A DNA stretch of 64,000 nucleotides from Paucibacter sp. KBW04 (GCF_003852425.1 NZ_QAJN01000001.1:186001-250000), one strand, 5' to 3'. Counted from the stretch's first letter, positions 41,019-51,519 are shown. The notes: generated by a model from the sequence alone, not told the origin. A program made the numbers and translations.

Positions 41019-41047
41019 AAAGCGCGCCGCTTGGGCGCGCTTTGTTT
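41019..41047. terminator. Bidirectional terminator between the helicase gene and bamD
   Basis: AAAGCGCGCC (41019-41028) and GGCGCGCTTT (41034-41043) make a ten-bp stem. TTTGTTT follows on the plus strand, and a run of T follows on the minus strand. Confidence 0.88.
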
Positions 41048-41070
41048 GAAGTGGCGGACTCAGGGCCTGC

Positions 41071-41865
41071 TCACCAGATTTTCCACCAGGCCTTTTTCTC
41101 GCTGTTCGGGTTCAGATAGGCGCTGTTGGGAAAGCTCTTGGCCAGCACGCGCTGGGCGTCGTCGCGCAAGGGGGTCAGGCCCAGCTTGTCATAGCTCTTG
41201 ACCATCAGCTGCAAGGCATGCTCTGCAGCAGGGGCATGCTGGAACTCCTGGACCGTCTGCTGCGCCCGGTTGGCTGCGGCCACATAGGCGCCGCGCTCGT
41301 AGTAGTAGCGCGCCACATGCACCTCGTAGTTGGCCAAGGTGTTGGTGATGAAGTCCACCCGCACCCGCGCATCGGCCGCGTACTTGGACTCGGGGTACTG
41401 CTCCACCACCTGGCGGAAGGACAGCAAGGCGTCGCGCGAGGCTTGTTGGTCGCGCTCGGAGATGTCCTGGCTGGCCAGGCGGCCGAACAGACCCAGGTCC
41501 TCATTGAAATTGACCAAGCCCTTCATGTAGAGGGCATAGTCCATCGCGGGGCTGGAGGGGTTGAGCTTGATGAAGCGGTCAAGCACGGTGATGGACTGGG
41601 CTCGCTCGCCGCTGCGGTGGTAGGCCCAGGCCAGATCGAGCTGGGCTTGCTGGGCCAGCAAGGTGCCGGCAGCGCGGCCTTCGATGCGTTCCAGGCTCTT
41701 GATGGCACGGTCATAACTGCCCGCCGAGAGGTCATCCTTGGCCTCTGCGTACAATTTGTCCAAATTGGCTTGCGAATTCGGGTCCTCTTTGGGCGCCGAG
41801 GAACAGGCGGCCAGGGCCAGCAGGGCAAGACCGACGAGCCAGCTCGCACGCGTCTTTGAGCGCAT
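41071..41865 (-). CDS. bamD: Outer membrane assembly lipoprotein BamD (ComL)
   Basis: From MRSKTRASW the 264-residue protein has a lipoprotein signal with the lipobox LALAAC. TPR-type repeats of the BamD family follow, for example YAEAKDDLSAGSYDRAIKSLERIE, RFIKLNPSSPAMDYALYMKGL and VVEQYPESKYAADARVR. It is an essential part of the BAM complex that inserts outer-membrane proteins. The frame continues upstream to ATG 41949, behind TAGGGATC, which would put 28 extra residues before the signal peptide. That longer form is possible but atypical. It is convergent with the helicase and divergent from rluD. Confidence 0.95.
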   Translation of the reverse strand: MRSKTRASWLVGLALLALAACSSAPKEDPNSQANLDKLYAEAKDDLSAGSYDRAIKSLERIEGRAAGTLLAQQAQLDLAWAYHRSGERAQSITVLDRFIKLNPSSPAMDYALYMKGLVNFNEDLGLFGRLASQDISERDQQASRDALLSFRQVVEQYPESKYAADARVRVDFITNTLANYEVHVARYYYERGAYVAAANRAQQTVQEFQHAPAAEHALQLMVKSYDKLGLTPLRDDAQRVLAKSFPNSAYLNPNSEKKAWWKIW

Positions 41866-42000
41866 GCCGGACGCCGGTGCCGCGAGATCCAGGTTTGCCT
41901 GGGATTGGAGCACCTGCGCCGAGCGGCGCTTCACACATTTTTCTATCATGATCCCTACAGGGCGGTGCTTGACACCCCCTCAGCTGAAGACGGAGCTTTC

Positions 42001-42006
42001 ATTATA
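42001..42006 (-). promoter_or_regulatory. Candidate -10 box for bamD
   Basis: TATAAT on the minus strand overlaps the first base of the rluD start codon on the other strand. A TTGCAG 15 bases further upstream is a weak -35 candidate. Transcription would start near 41994, leaving about 45 bases to ATG 41949 or about 130 to ATG 41865. Confidence 0.4.
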
Positions 42007-43079
42007 TGGTTCAGGCCCTGCCTGCAAGTTCGACCGAATCCTTTGATGGCGGCGATGAAGAGTGGGGTGCCGATCAGGAGGGCGCCGAGAGCGGCGACAA
42101 GCCTGATGCAGTGGATGGGCCAGATGCCCAAGAGGGTGCCGAGGTGCGCCAAGCCTTTGTCGAAGCCGACTGGCATGCTCAGCGGGTCGACCGTTTTCTG
42201 GTCCAGATGGCGCCGGAGTTCTCGCGCAACCATCTGCAAAACCTGATCGAGCGTGGCTGCGTCAGCATCAATGGTCAGCCTCTGGCGAGCGCCTCGCGCA
42301 AGCTGCTGGCGGGCCAGCAGGTGCAGGTGACGCTTTTGCCCACCGAGGAGAGTCGCGCCTTCCGGGCTGAGGTCCTGCCGCTGGCCATCGTCTATGAAGA
42401 TGCCCATGTGCTGGTGCTCAACAAGGCGGCCGGCATGGTCGTGCATCCGGCCTCGGGCAATTGGTCGGGCACGGTGATGAATGGCTTGCTGGCCCATCAC
42501 CCGGCGGCCGCGACGCTGCCGCGAGCCGGCATCGTGCACCGTCTGGACAAGGACACCAGCGGCCTGATGATGGTGGGCAAGAGTTCGGAGGCGGTGACGG
42601 CGCTGACCCGCATGATTGCCGCCCGCGAGGTGCATCGCGAGTATGTGGCCCTGGCTTTTGGCCGCGTGCCCGAGGCCTTGGTCATCGACGCGCCGCTGCG
42701 CCGCGACCTGATCTCGCGCATCAAGATGGCTGTGTTGGCCACCGGCAAGCCTTCGCGCACCGATGTCTACGCCCTGGGCGTGGGCGAGGTGGGTGTGCGT
42801 AGCGTGTCGGCCGTGCATTGCGTCTTGCACAGCGGGCGCACCCATCAGATTCGCGTGCATCTGGCTTACAAGGGCTATCCCCTGGTGTCCGATGTGCTGT
42901 ATGGCGGTGTGCCCGCCTTGGGGCTGACGCGCCAGGCTTTGCATGCGGCGCGGCTCTCGTTTGCCCATCCGGTGACCGGGGCGCCGCTGCGTTTTGATGC
43001 ATCTTTGCCACAGGATTTGGCCTCAGCTTGGGACTTGTTGGGCCTGCCGCCCTTCGAGCTTCCGCCGGTGGCCTACTGA
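42006..43079 (+). CDS. rluD: 23S rRNA pseudouridine synthase RluD
   Basis: The 357-residue enzyme has an acidic N-terminal extension of about 55 residues. An S4 RNA-binding domain (RVDRFLVQMAPEFSRNHLQNLIERGCVSING) and the RluA/RluD catalytic domain follow, with the catalytic Asp in IVHRLDKDTSGLMMVGK. HSGRTHQIRVHLAYKGYPLVSD is also typical. RluD makes pseudouridines in helix 69 of 23S rRNA. GGAG lies ten bases before the ATG. The usual neighbour pgeF is absent, and a 352-base gap leads to scpB. Confidence 0.95.
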   Translation: MVQALPASSTESFDGGDEEWGADQEGAESGDKPDAVDGPDAQEGAEVRQAFVEADWHAQRVDRFLVQMAPEFSRNHLQNLIERGCVSINGQPLASASRKLLAGQQVQVTLLPTEESRAFRAEVLPLAIVYEDAHVLVLNKAAGMVVHPASGNWSGTVMNGLLAHHPAAATLPRAGIVHRLDKDTSGLMMVGKSSEAVTALTRMIAAREVHREYVALAFGRVPEALVIDAPLRRDLISRIKMAVLATGKPSRTDVYALGVGEVGVRSVSAVHCVLHSGRTHQIRVHLAYKGYPLVSDVLYGGVPALGLTRQALHAARLSFAHPVTGAPLRFDASLPQDLASAWDLLGLPPFELPPVAY

Positions 43080-43431
43080 GCGCGCTACAATCGGGCCTCA
43101 TTGATGCCTGAAGTATCAGGCTGGCGAAGCAAACAGAGCGATGAGGGTGAGGCTGCGGTATCAGGCCCGCCCGACAAGATGCTCGCTTCGCAGGCCGCTC
43201 GCGCATCAAGCCCGCCGCGTGATCTGTCATGGCCAGGCTCTGACTTTTACAACAATCTGATTTTGTAAAACCAAGTCCGAGGCCACAGCGCACGCGCCAA
43301 TGCACGAAGCCCCGCCTCCTGGCCGTCGAGCCCGACGCAAATATTGTTGGTGAACCAGCAATTTGCGCTGCCGATGTCAGTGGCCTGGAACAGCAAACCC
43401 CCGTTTGAATCGGGAAAGATGACGAAAGTCA
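43080..43431. other. 352-base gap between rluD and scpB, with a promoter-like box and a short reading frame
   Basis: TACAAT at 43086-43091 is a good -10 box. GCCTGA-AGTA-TCAGGC (43106-43121) is a perfect six-bp hairpin. An ATG at 43104 opens a 54-codon frame ending at 43268, but its third positions are only moderately GC-rich, unlike the real genes here. I therefore do not call it a gene. The last 160 bases hold nothing I recognise. Confidence 0.4.
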
Positions 43432-44280
43432 ATGAACACACAGGATGCTAAGCGCGTCCTCGAGACTGCGCTGATTTGCGCCCAACAGCCTTTGACCCTG
43501 CGCGATATGCGCAGCTTGTTTGCCGACGCCGTTGGGCCCGATACCTTGCGCAATGTCTTGGATGAACTCAGCCGGGACTGGGAAGGTCGCGGCGTTGAGT
43601 TGGTGGCGGTGTCTTCCGGGTGGCGCTTCCAGAGTCGGCCGGAGTTACGCGAGTATCTGGACCGTCTGCATCCCGAAAAGCCTCAGCGTTATTCGCGTGC
43701 CGTGATGGAGACCCTGGCCATCATTGCCTACCGGCAGCCCGTGACCCGGGGGGATATCGAAGACATACGGGGTGTGGTGGTGTCCACCCAGATCGTCAAG
43801 CAGCTGGAAGACCGGGGCTGGATCGATGTGATTGGCTACCGCGAGGCGCCGGGCCGGCCCGGGCTTTACGCCACGACCAAACAGTTTTTAGATGATTTGG
43901 GCCTCAACAGCCTGGAGCAATTGCCCGAGTTGGAGGCCGCAGGCGCTTCGCCCGCCCAAGCCTTGAGCGAGGCGGCGGGTCTGCAAGGTCTCCTGATCGA
44001 GGAGGCTGCGGCCGAGCCGCTGGAGACGAATCCAGAAGAACCTGCTGCCGATGCTGATTTGCAGCCGGTAGTGCAAGAAGGGGGTGAAGGTCTTGAGTTG
44101 ATCGAGGCTCCTGCCACCGAAATTCCGTCGCAGCCCGAGGCTGTGACCGCAAGTTTTAGTCCGGACCCGGCCGATGCTGAGTCCCTCACCGCGCCAATTT
44201 CAGCCGAAGACGGCGCATCCCTTCCGGCCAAGCCGGACCCTTTGTCTGACGCCGCCGAACAGGTGCAAACCGACGCATGA
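43432..44280 (+). CDS. scpB: Segregation and condensation protein ScpB
   Basis: The 282-residue protein begins with the two winged-helix units of ScpB ([73 protein letters not shown]), ending near residue 160. A disordered acidic tail of about 120 residues follows. ScpB works with ScpA and SMC in chromosome compaction; neither partner is next to it here. Its stop overlaps the rluB start (ATGA), so the two are translationally coupled. Confidence 0.94.
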   Translation: MNTQDAKRVLETALICAQQPLTLRDMRSLFADAVGPDTLRNVLDELSRDWEGRGVELVAVSSGWRFQSRPELREYLDRLHPEKPQRYSRAVMETLAIIAYRQPVTRGDIEDIRGVVVSTQIVKQLEDRGWIDVIGYREAPGRPGLYATTKQFLDDLGLNSLEQLPELEAAGASPAQALSEAAGLQGLLIEEAAAEPLETNPEEPAADADLQPVVQEGGEGLELIEAPATEIPSQPEAVTASFSPDPADAESLTAPISAEDGASLPAKPDPLSDAAEQVQTDA

Positions 44281-46529
44281 ATTCCAACGAAAACGACTCC
44301 ACAACAGAACCCGCAGCCGCCTCGGCTGGCGATGCCCATTCGACCGAAGCTGCTGCGCCCAAGCGTAAGCGCAGCCCGGCCAAGCCCAAGCTGGCCGCTG
44401 AAGCCTCGGCCGAGCAGGCGGCAGCGCCCGTGGCCGAAGCGCCCGCCGCGCCGGTGAAGGCGCGTGCACCCCGCAAGACCGCGGCCAAGAAGGCCGAGGC
44501 TGTGGCGGACGTGGTGGAGTCAGCCCAGCAGCAGCCCGCTGCCGAGGCGCAAGATGGCCAAGAGGCGCCCAAGCGCCGGGCGCCGCGCAAGACGGCCGCC
44601 AAGGTGGAGGCCGAGCCCCTTGCTGAGTCCGCGCCTGCCGTGGCGGCAGCGCCTGTCGAGGCCGAAGCCCTCGCGCCGGCTCGCCGTGCACCGCGCGCCG
44701 AAAAGACGCCCGTGTTCACCCTGGCTCCCGAAGCGGTTGAATCGGGTGACGCCGGCCAACGCAGCGAGGCGCAGAGCGCAGAGGCTGGCGAGGCGGGCGC
44801 AGAGCGCAGCGAATCCGGCGAGCTGGAAGGCAATGAGCGCCGTAGCCGCAATCGCAACCGCCGTCGTGGCCGCAAGGACTTTGCCGAAGGCGGCGAGGGT
44901 GGCGAAGTGCGTGCCCCTCGCGTTGCCGAGCAGGCCGTGGCGCCCGCACCCGAGGCGCTGGCTGCCGTGGGTGAGCGTTTTGCCGAGGTGCTGACCGGCG
45001 ACTTCGACGCCACCGTGGACGAGAGCGAAGACGACGAATTGGTCGCGTTGGATGAGGCGGAAGTCGACACCAAGCGCGTGCTGGCTCCCGAGCCCGATGC
45101 ACCCAAGCTGCAAAAAGTGCTGGCCCAGGCTGGCATCGGTTCGCGCCGCGACATCGAGGACATGATTGCCGACGGCAAGATCGAGGTGAACGGCGAGGTC
45201 GCTCACATCGGCCAGCGCATCTCCTTTGGCGACAACGTGCGCGTGGCGGGCAAGCCCATCCGCGTGCGCATCTCGCCGCCCGCGCCGCGCATCCTGGCCT
45301 ATCACAAGCCGGCCGGTGAGGTCGTGACCTTCAACGACCCCGAAGGTCGCCCGACGGTGTTCCGTCATCTGCCGCGTCTGCAGCAGGGCAAGTGGCAGTC
45401 GGTCGGTCGTTTGGACATGAATACCGAAGGCCTGCTGCTGTTCACCAACTCCGGTGAACTGGCCAACCAGCTGATGCACCCGCGCTTTGGCGTGGAGCGT
45501 GAGTACGCCGTGCGCGTGCTGGGCACCTTGTTGCCCGATCAAAAGGCGCGCTTGCTGGAAGGCGTCGTCATCGAAGGTCAGAAGGCGGCTTTCAAGAGTA
45601 TTGAAGACGGCGGCGGCGAGGGCGTGAACCACTGGTATCGCGTGGTCATCACCGAAGGTCGCAACCGCGAAGTGCGCAAGCTCTTCGAGGCCGTGGGCCT
45701 GACGGTCAGCCGCCTAATTCGTATCCGCTACGGCACCGTGGTGCTGCCGCGCGGCCTGAAGCGCTGCGTCTGGATTGAGCTGGGCGAAGAGGATGTGAAG
45801 ATCATCCGCCGCCTGGCCGGTGGTGGTGATCAAAACCAAGGCCGTGGCCGTGAGGACCGTGAGGAGCGGGGTGGCCGTGGTGACCGCGGTGACCGTGGTG
45901 ATCGTCCCGAGCGCGGTCCGCGTCCAGAGCGTGGCCCCCGCGGGAATGAGCGCAATGAGCGTTCGCCCGAGCGCGCAGCGGGCGATCGTGGCCAGGAGCG
46001 GGGTGGCGAGCGTGGCGGTGATCGCGGTCAAAACCGTGGCCAGGATCGCGGCCGTCGTGCCGACGGTCGTCAAGCCGGCGTGGGCCCGCGTCCCAATGGC
46101 CGTGGGCCCGATCGTGGCAATGATCGCCCGGTCGAGCGTTCGCAGGATCGCTACAACGAGCGTTCCAGCGAGCGCGGCCCGGATCGCCAGGATGACGATT
46201 TTGACGAGCCCATCCCGCGCAATATCAATCCGCTGGAGCAGACATTCGACCGTCGCTTCGCCACCAGCAAGGGCCGGGGCATCCCCGCCGGCTTCGGCGC
46301 TGGCGGCAGCAGCAGCCAAGACCGTGGCGGCCGCGGTGGGCGTGGCGACCGGGGCGATGGCCCGCGCCAACCCGATCCGCTGCAGACCGCTGTCGGTTAT
46401 ATCGGCGCGGACGCCTTTGTCCGCCGCACCGGCCGTAACGGCGGTGGGCGCGGTGGCCAGGGTGGACAAGGTGGCAATAGCGGTGGCGGCGGTCGCTCCG
46501 GCGGCGGCTACGGCGGCCGCAATCGCTGA
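44277..46529 (+). CDS. rluB: 23S rRNA pseudouridine synthase RluB with long disordered tails
   Basis: The catalytic core lies at about residues 272-515: an S4 domain ([21 protein letters not shown]) and an RsuA-type domain with the catalytic Asp in [16 protein letters not shown]. coli RluB is about 290 residues; this protein has 750. The N-terminal tail of about 270 residues is Ala/Glu/Pro-rich, with repeated RAPRKTAAK histone-H1-like units and an Arg-rich patch ([13 protein letters not shown]). The C-terminal tail of about 235 residues is a run of GDRGDRGD / RGQDRG / GGRGGRG repeats. The tails probably bind RNA and may favour condensate-like assemblies. RluB modifies the peptidyl-transferase region (U2605 in E. 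coli). Confidence 0.93.
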   Translation: MNSNENDSTTEPAAASAGDAHSTEAAAPKRKRSPAKPKLAAEASAEQAAAPVAEAPAAPVKARAPRKTAAKKAEAVADVVESAQQQPAAEAQDGQEAPKRRAPRKTAAKVEAEPLAESAPAVAAAPVEAEALAPARRAPRAEKTPVFTLAPEAVESGDAGQRSEAQSAEAGEAGAERSESGELEGNERRSRNRNRRRGRKDFAEGGEGGEVRAPRVAEQAVAPAPEALAAVGERFAEVLTGDFDATVDESEDDELVALDEAEVDTKRVLAPEPDAPKLQKVLAQAGIGSRRDIEDMIADGKIEVNGEVAHIGQRISFGDNVRVAGKPIRVRISPPAPRILAYHKPAGEVVTFNDPEGRPTVFRHLPRLQQGKWQSVGRLDMNTEGLLLFTNSGELANQLMHPRFGVEREYAVRVLGTLLPDQKARLLEGVVIEGQKAAFKSIEDGGGEGVNHWYRVVITEGRNREVRKLFEAVGLTVSRLIRIRYGTVVLPRGLKRCVWIELGEEDVKIIRRLAGGGDQNQGRGREDREERGGRGDRGDRGDRPERGPRPERGPRGNERNERSPERAAGDRGQERGGERGGDRGQNRGQDRGRRADGRQAGVGPRPNGRGPDRGNDRPVERSQDRYNERSSERGPDRQDDDFDEPIPRNINPLEQTFDRRFATSKGRGIPAGFGAGGSSSQDRGGRGGRGDRGDGPRQPDPLQTAVGYIGADAFVRRTGRNGGGRGGQGGQGGNSGGGGRSGGGYGGRNR

Positions 46530-46623
46530 AGCGAGGTTCGCCAAGCTTTGAAGGCGTGAAGAAGTTGCCGGGTCTGCGCAGCGAGCCTTTGGCCGCTGAC
46601 GCAAGCGGGACTTCTTCACACAG

Positions 46624-46629
46624 TACAAT
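46624..46629 (+). promoter_or_regulatory. -10 box of ndk
   Basis: TACAAT in the context AGTACAATCGCGGG lies 39 bases before the ndk start codon. The same form precedes hisZ (60571). No good -35 hexamer is visible at normal spacing. Confidence 0.5.
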
Positions 46630-46668
46630 CGCGGGTTTTGCCAAGCCCCCAGATTTCAGGAGAAAACC

Positions 46669-47094
46669 ATGGCTATCGAACGCACTCTGTCCATCATCAA
46701 GCCCGACGCCGTCGCCAAGAACGTCATCGGCCAAATCTACGCTCGCTTCGAAGGCGCTGGCCTGAAGATCGTGGCAGCCAAGATGGCCCATCTGTCGCGC
46801 GGCGAAGCTGAAGCTTTCTACGCTGTGCACAAGGCACGTCCCTTCTTCAACGACCTGGTGAACTTCATGATCTCCGGCCCCGTCGTGATCTCGGCTCTGG
46901 AAGGCGAGAACGCCATCCTGAAGCACCGCGATCTGATGGGCGCTACCGACCCGAAGAAGGCTGAGAAGGGCACCATCCGTGCTGACTTCGCTGACAGCAT
47001 CGATGCCAACGCTGTGCACGGTTCGGACGCTCCCGAAACTGCCGCCGCTGAAGTGGCATTCTTCTTCCCCGGCATGAATGTTTACAGCCGTTAA
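46669..47094 (+). CDS. ndk: Nucleoside diphosphate kinase
   Basis: The 141-residue protein is full length. [18 protein letters not shown] opens it, and the phosphohistidine lies in [20 protein letters not shown]. It equilibrates nucleoside di- and triphosphates by a phospho-His intermediate. CAGGAGAAAACC precedes the ATG. rlmN follows after 72 bases that form a strong hairpin. Confidence 0.98.
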   Translation: MAIERTLSIIKPDAVAKNVIGQIYARFEGAGLKIVAAKMAHLSRGEAEAFYAVHKARPFFNDLVNFMISGPVVISALEGENAILKHRDLMGATDPKKAEKGTIRADFADSIDANAVHGSDAPETAAAEVAFFFPGMNVYSR

Positions 47095-47106
47095 TTCGGC
47101 AGCTTG

Positions 47107-47161
47107 CCTCTTGTGCCGCGGCCTGGAGGCTTTAAAGGCCTGAGTGGCCGCACACAAGAGG
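47107..47161 (+). promoter_or_regulatory. Hairpin covering the rlmN ribosome-binding site
   Basis: CCTCTTGTG (47107-47115) pairs perfectly with CACAAGAGG (47153-47161). After a small bulge, GCGGCC (47118-47123) pairs with GGCCGC (47146-47151), giving 15 bp in all with a 22-base loop. The 3' arm includes AAGAGG, the Shine-Dalgarno sequence for the rlmN ATG at 47167. No T-run follows, so a simple terminator after ndk is less likely than translational control. Confidence 0.6.
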
Positions 47162-47166
47162 AAATC

Positions 47167-48285
47167 ATGGGCGCAGCAGTCAACCTACTGGGATTCGACC
47201 TTGAAGGCCTGGCTGCGTACTGTGAGCAGCTGGGTGAGAAGCGCTTTCGCGCCACCCAGCTGTTTCGTTGGATCCATCAAAAAGGCGCATCTGAATTCGA
47301 TCAGATGACCGACCTGGCCAAGTCGCTGCGCGACAAGCTGGCAGGTCAAGCCCAGATCACGGCCTTGCCGGTGATCTCCGAACATATTTCCACCGACGGC
47401 ACGGTCAAATGGCTGTTCGACGTCGGTGCGGGCAATGCGGTCGAGGCGGTGTTCATTCCCGAAACCGATCGCGGCACCCTGTGCATTTCCAGCCAGGCCG
47501 GTTGCGCCGTGGGCTGCCGTTTCTGCTCCACCGGCCATCAAGGCTTCAGCCGCAATCTCGACACCTCCGAGATCATTGCCCAGCTCTGGTTTGCCGAGCA
47601 CAGCCTGCGCAAGCGCTTGAACACCAGCGAGCGCGTTATCTCCAATGTGGTGATGATGGGCATGGGTGAGCCGCTGCAGAACTACAACGCCCTGGTCCCC
47701 GCCCTCAAGATGATGCTGGACGACCATGGCTATGGCCTCTCGCGTCGCCGCGTCACTGTCTCGACCTCGGGTGTTGTGCCCATGATCGAGCGCCTGCGTG
47801 ACGACTGCCCGGTGGCCTTGGCCGTGTCCTTGCACGCACCTAGCGATCCCCTGCGCGATCAGCTGGTGCCGCTGAACAAGAAGTACCCGATTGCCGAGCT
47901 GCTGGCGGCCTGCAATCACTATCTGGACAAGGCGCCGCGTGACTTCATCACCTTCGAATACTGCATGCTGGACGGCGTCAATGACACGCCCGAGCAAGCC
48001 CATGCTCTGGTGGAGCTGCTGCGCGGTCATGTGTCTTGCAAGATCAATCTGATCCCCTTCAATCCCTTCCCGGCCTCGGGCCTGAAACGCAGCGCCAATG
48101 AGCGGGTCAAGGCCTTTGGCGAAATCTTGTTGAATGCGGGCCTGGTGACGACGATTCGCAAGACGCGTGGTGATGACATCGACGCCGCCTGCGGTCAGCT
48201 GGCCGGTGAGGTGCAGGACCGTACCCAAGCCCATATCCGTATGGTGAGAGCGCCAGTAGTGGTAAAAGGCGCGAGCCCGTCCTAA
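47167..48285 (+). CDS. rlmN: Dual-specificity 23S rRNA/tRNA (adenine-C2) methyltransferase RlmN
   Basis: The 372-residue radical-SAM enzyme has the CxxxCxxC cluster in [22 protein letters not shown]-binding [10 protein letters not shown] and the C-terminal catalytic Cys near [18 protein letters not shown]. It methylates A2503 of 23S rRNA and A37 of some tRNAs. The start at 47167 follows GAGGAAATC. pilW follows after 20 bases. Confidence 0.97.
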   Translation: MGAAVNLLGFDLEGLAAYCEQLGEKRFRATQLFRWIHQKGASEFDQMTDLAKSLRDKLAGQAQITALPVISEHISTDGTVKWLFDVGAGNAVEAVFIPETDRGTLCISSQAGCAVGCRFCSTGHQGFSRNLDTSEIIAQLWFAEHSLRKRLNTSERVISNVVMMGMGEPLQNYNALVPALKMMLDDHGYGLSRRRVTVSTSGVVPMIERLRDDCPVALAVSLHAPSDPLRDQLVPLNKKYPIAELLAACNHYLDKAPRDFITFEYCMLDGVNDTPEQAHALVELLRGHVSCKINLIPFNPFPASGLKRSANERVKAFGEILLNAGLVTTIRKTRGDDIDAACGQLAGEVQDRTQAHIRMVRAPVVVKGASPS

Positions 48286-48305
48286 CACTGCAGAGCAAAC
48301 AGCCC

Positions 48306-49157
48306 ATGACTCAAATGCTGCCCGTCGCCCCCCATTCCTCCGTTCAGGCCCGGCCTGTTGGCTTGATGGCCCGTTTGTGGTGGCCTGTGTGGGTGGCGGT
48401 GCTCCTGGGTCTGACGGCCTGTGCCGCACCGGCGGTGCGCGATCAGCAGGGCGCTCCGCGCACCGACTTCGATTCGACCGATGCGGATCGCCGCGCTGCG
48501 CCGCGTCTGGAGTTGGCGGGGGCTTATTTTGCTCGCGGGCAGTACAAGACGGCGCTGGATGAGATCAAGCAGGTGTTGGCAGTCAAGCCGAATATGCGTG
48601 AGGCCATCAATATGCGGGGCCTGATTTACGCGGCCATGGGCGAGTCTCAGCTGGCGGACGAGAACTTCCGCCAAGCCTTGCAGCTCTACCCGCAAGACCC
48701 GGATACCTTGCATAACTACGGCTGGTTTTTGTGCCAGCAAAAGCGCTGGCCCGCGGCGCAAACCCAGTTTGACCTGGCGCTGGCGCAGAGCAACTATCGT
48801 GCGCCCGCGCGCACCTGGTTGGCCAAGGGCGTTTGTGCGGCCAGCGTGGGGCGCATGACTGAGGCCGAGCAAGCCCTGCAAAAGGCCTTTGAATTCGATC
48901 CGGCCAGCCCGGTGGTGGCTTATAACTTCGCGGATGTGCTCTACCGCAGCCAGCAGTACGAGCGGGCTCGCTTCTACATCCGGCGCGTCAATGCGCAGAC
49001 CGAACAAAGCAATGCGCAAAGCCTCTGGCTGGCGCTGAGAATAGAGCGGCGATTGGGCAATAGTGCGGGCGTCGATGAACTGAGCCAGCTCTTGCGCCGC
49101 CGCCACCCGCAGTCGCCAGAACTGCAAGCCCTGGATGGTGGGCGATTCGATGAGTGA
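48306..49157 (+). CDS. pilW: Type IV pilus biogenesis lipoprotein PilW/PilF (TPR protein)
   Basis: The 283-residue protein has a lipoprotein signal (VWVAVLLGLTAC). TPR repeats of the PilF/PilW type follow: LELAGAYFARGQYKTALDEIKQVL, NMRGLIYAAMGESQLADENFRQAL and NYGWFLCQQKRWPAAQTQFDLAL. In related bacteria it acts as pilotin for assembly of the secretin PilQ. The conserved order rlmN-pilW-rodZ-ispG supports the call. It overlaps the following gene by eight bases. Confidence 0.92.
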   Translation: MTQMLPVAPHSSVQARPVGLMARLWWPVWVAVLLGLTACAAPAVRDQQGAPRTDFDSTDADRRAAPRLELAGAYFARGQYKTALDEIKQVLAVKPNMREAINMRGLIYAAMGESQLADENFRQALQLYPQDPDTLHNYGWFLCQQKRWPAAQTQFDLALAQSNYRAPARTWLAKGVCAASVGRMTEAEQALQKAFEFDPASPVVAYNFADVLYRSQQYERARFYIRRVNAQTEQSNAQSLWLALRIERRLGNSAGVDELSQLLRRRHPQSPELQALDGGRFDE

Positions 49158-50187
49158 TGAGGGAAAAGAACGCATGAGCACGAGTTTGAGCGAGCCGAAC
49201 GCGCCCGCAGCGGAAGCCTTGTCCGCGGGCGCAACGGCCGGCGAGGGCAAGCCGCAGGCCAGCGCTGCCGCCACATCGGCCGGCGCCTTGCTGCGCGAAG
49301 CCCGGCAGAAGAAAGGCCTGCACATTGCTGCCCTGGCTGTCATGCTCAAAGTGCCGCAGGCCAAGTTGGAGGCCTTGGAGGCCGACCGTTGGCAAGAGCT
49401 GCCCGACATGACTTTTGCCCGCGCTCTGGCCAAGACCCTGTGCCGGGCGCTCAAGCTCGATGCCGAGGCGGTGCTGCGCCTGCTGCCTGCGGGCAAGGAC
49501 CCCGAACTGAATGTGTCGCGTGGCCTGAACCAGCCCTACCGCGACCGCGGTGGATTGGGCGAGGGCTTCAGCCTGGCCTGGTTGAGCAGCCCGGTGGCCC
49601 TGGGCGTGCTGGCCTTGTTGGTGGCGGCGGGCGCCTTGTTCCTGCTGCCCGCCGATCTGTTGCAAAAGCTGACGGCCCAATCGACGGCAACCGAAAACAC
49701 CCCGGTCGTGTTGGCGCCCGCCCCCGAAGTTAGTGCTGCCTCCGCTGCCATTGCTGCTTCGGGTGCCTTGGCCGCTGTGCCCGAGGCCTTGCCGGCCTCG
49801 GCTCAGGCCATGGCCGTGAATGCAAACCTGGGCCCCTTGGTGCCCTCGGCGACCAGTGCCGCCGCAACGCCCGCGCCTCAGGCTTCGGCCGCTGCGGCCA
49901 AGTTGCCCTCGGCCGGCGCCAGCTCGCCGGTCCCTGCCAAGATCGAAGGCCAGGCCCAGCTGCGCGTCAAGATCACGGACGAGTCCTGGGTTGAGGTGGT
50001 GGACGCCAAGGGTCAGGTCTTGCTGTCCAAGCTGCTGCGCCCCGGTGATGAGCAGAATCTGCAAGGTCTGCCGCCGCTGAAGATACGCGTCGGCAATGTG
50101 GCCGGCACCGAGCTGAGCCTGCGTGGCGCTGTGGTCGACCTCAAGGCCTTGTCCCGTGACAACGTGGCTCGCATCGAATTGAATTGA
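49150..50187 (+). CDS. rodZ: RodZ-like cytoskeletal helix-turn-helix membrane protein
   Basis: The 345-residue protein has an N-terminal HTH_25 domain ([31 protein letters not shown]) and one membrane helix ([21 protein letters not shown]). A long Ala/Pro-rich periplasmic linker and a C-terminal DUF4115 domain ([21 protein letters not shown]) follow. This is the RodZ order; RodZ links MreB to the membrane and keeps rod shape. The start at 49150 lies inside pilW; ATG 49174 is an alternative. ispG begins ten bases after the stop. Confidence 0.88.
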   Translation: MSDEGKERMSTSLSEPNAPAAEALSAGATAGEGKPQASAAATSAGALLREARQKKGLHIAALAVMLKVPQAKLEALEADRWQELPDMTFARALAKTLCRALKLDAEAVLRLLPAGKDPELNVSRGLNQPYRDRGGLGEGFSLAWLSSPVALGVLALLVAAGALFLLPADLLQKLTAQSTATENTPVVLAPAPEVSAASAAIAASGALAAVPEALPASAQAMAVNANLGPLVPSATSAAATPAPQASAAAAKLPSAGASSPVPAKIEGQAQLRVKITDESWVEVVDAKGQVLLSKLLRPGDEQNLQGLPPLKIRVGNVAGTELSLRGAVVDLKALSRDNVARIELN

Positions 50188-50197
50188 AGACGAACCG

Positions 50198-51502
50198 ATG
50201 AGCGAACAAGTGATCGATACCCAAACCAGCGTGGCCCAAGCCCTGGCTGCCGTCGCTGCTGCCAAGCCCGCACAGCGCCAGTCGCGTCAGGCCCAGGTGC
50301 GCTGGGGCTCGCGCCTCGTCACCATCGGTGGCGGCGCTCCGGTGCGCGTGCAGTCCATGACCAATACCGACACGGTGGACGTCATTGGCACGGCCATCCA
50401 GGTCAAGGAGCTAGCGATTGCCGGCTCCGAGCTGGTGCGCATCACCGTCAACACGCCCGAGGCCGCGGAGGCCGTGCCGCATATCCGCGAGCAGTTGGAC
50501 CGCATGGGCATCGACGTGCCCCTGGTCGGTGACTTTCACTACAACGGCCATCGCCTGCTGACCGAGTTCCCGGCCATGGCGCAGGCCCTGTCCAAATACC
50601 GCATCAACCCCGGCAATGTGGGCAAGGGTGACAAAAAGGACCGTCAGTTCGCCATGATGGTCGAGGCGGCGATGAAGTACGACAAGGTCGTGCGCATCGG
50701 CGTTAACTGGGGCAGCCTGGACGCCGAGTTGCTGGCCGAGCTGATGGACGAGAACGCCGCCCGGGCCGAGCCCTGGGATGCGCAACAGGTCATGTACCAG
50801 GCGCTGATCCAGTCGGCGCTGACCTCGGCCAGCTATGCCGCCGAGCTGGGGCTCAACCCCAACAACATCATCATCAGCTGCAAGGTCAGCGGCGTGCAGG
50901 ACCTGATCTCGGTCTACCGTGCCTTGGCCCTGCGCTGCGACTACGCCCTGCACCTGGGCCTGACCGAGGCCGGCATGGGCACAAAGGGCACGGTGGCCTC
51001 GGCAACAGCCCTGTCCATCTTGCTGCAAGAAGGCATTGGCGACACCATTCGCGTCTCGCTGACGCCTCAGCCGGGCGAGGCCCGCACCCAAGAAGTGGTG
51101 GTGGCGCTGGAGATTCTGCAGTCCCTGGGTCTGCGTGCCTTCAACCCCAGCGTGACGGCTTGCCCGGGCTGCGGCCGCACCACCAGCACCACCTTCCAGG
51201 AGCTGGCCAAGCAGATCGACGACTATCTGCGGGCGCAGATGCCGGTCTGGCGCGCCAAGTATCCTGGCGTTGAGAACCTCAAGGTGGCGGTGATGGGTTG
51301 CATCGTCAACGGCCCCGGCGAAAGCAAGCATGCCGACATCGGCATCAGCCTGCCCGGCAATGGCGAAGCGCCGGCCGCGCCCGTGTTCATCGACGGTGAG
51401 AAGGCCCTGACCCTGCGCGGTGACAACATCGCCAATGAGTTCCACGCCCTGGTGGAAAGCTATATCGAGAAGCGCTTTGGCGCTGCCGCATTGACCGCCT
51501 GA
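50198..51502 (+). CDS. ispG: 4-hydroxy-3-methylbut-2-enyl diphosphate synthase (flavodoxin type)
   Basis: The 434-residue enzyme is longer than E. coli IspG, as is usual in betaproteobacteria. [22 protein letters not shown] opens the TIM barrel. The 4Fe-4S Cys residues are in [11 protein letters not shown] and [12 protein letters not shown]. It catalyses the penultimate step of the MEP isoprenoid pathway, acting on MEcPP. It lies between rodZ and hisS in a tight run, with gaps of 10 and 17 bases. Confidence 0.97.
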   Translation: MSEQVIDTQTSVAQALAAVAAAKPAQRQSRQAQVRWGSRLVTIGGGAPVRVQSMTNTDTVDVIGTAIQVKELAIAGSELVRITVNTPEAAEAVPHIREQLDRMGIDVPLVGDFHYNGHRLLTEFPAMAQALSKYRINPGNVGKGDKKDRQFAMMVEAAMKYDKVVRIGVNWGSLDAELLAELMDENAARAEPWDAQQVMYQALIQSALTSASYAAELGLNPNNIIISCKVSGVQDLISVYRALALRCDYALHLGLTEAGMGTKGTVASATALSILLQEGIGDTIRVSLTPQPGEARTQEVVVALEILQSLGLRAFNPSVTACPGCGRTTSTTFQELAKQIDDYLRAQMPVWRAKYPGVENLKVAVMGCIVNGPGESKHADIGISLPGNGEAPAAPVFIDGEKALTLRGDNIANEFHALVESYIEKRFGAAALTA

Positions 51503-51519
51503 TTGCGAAGACTCCATTG

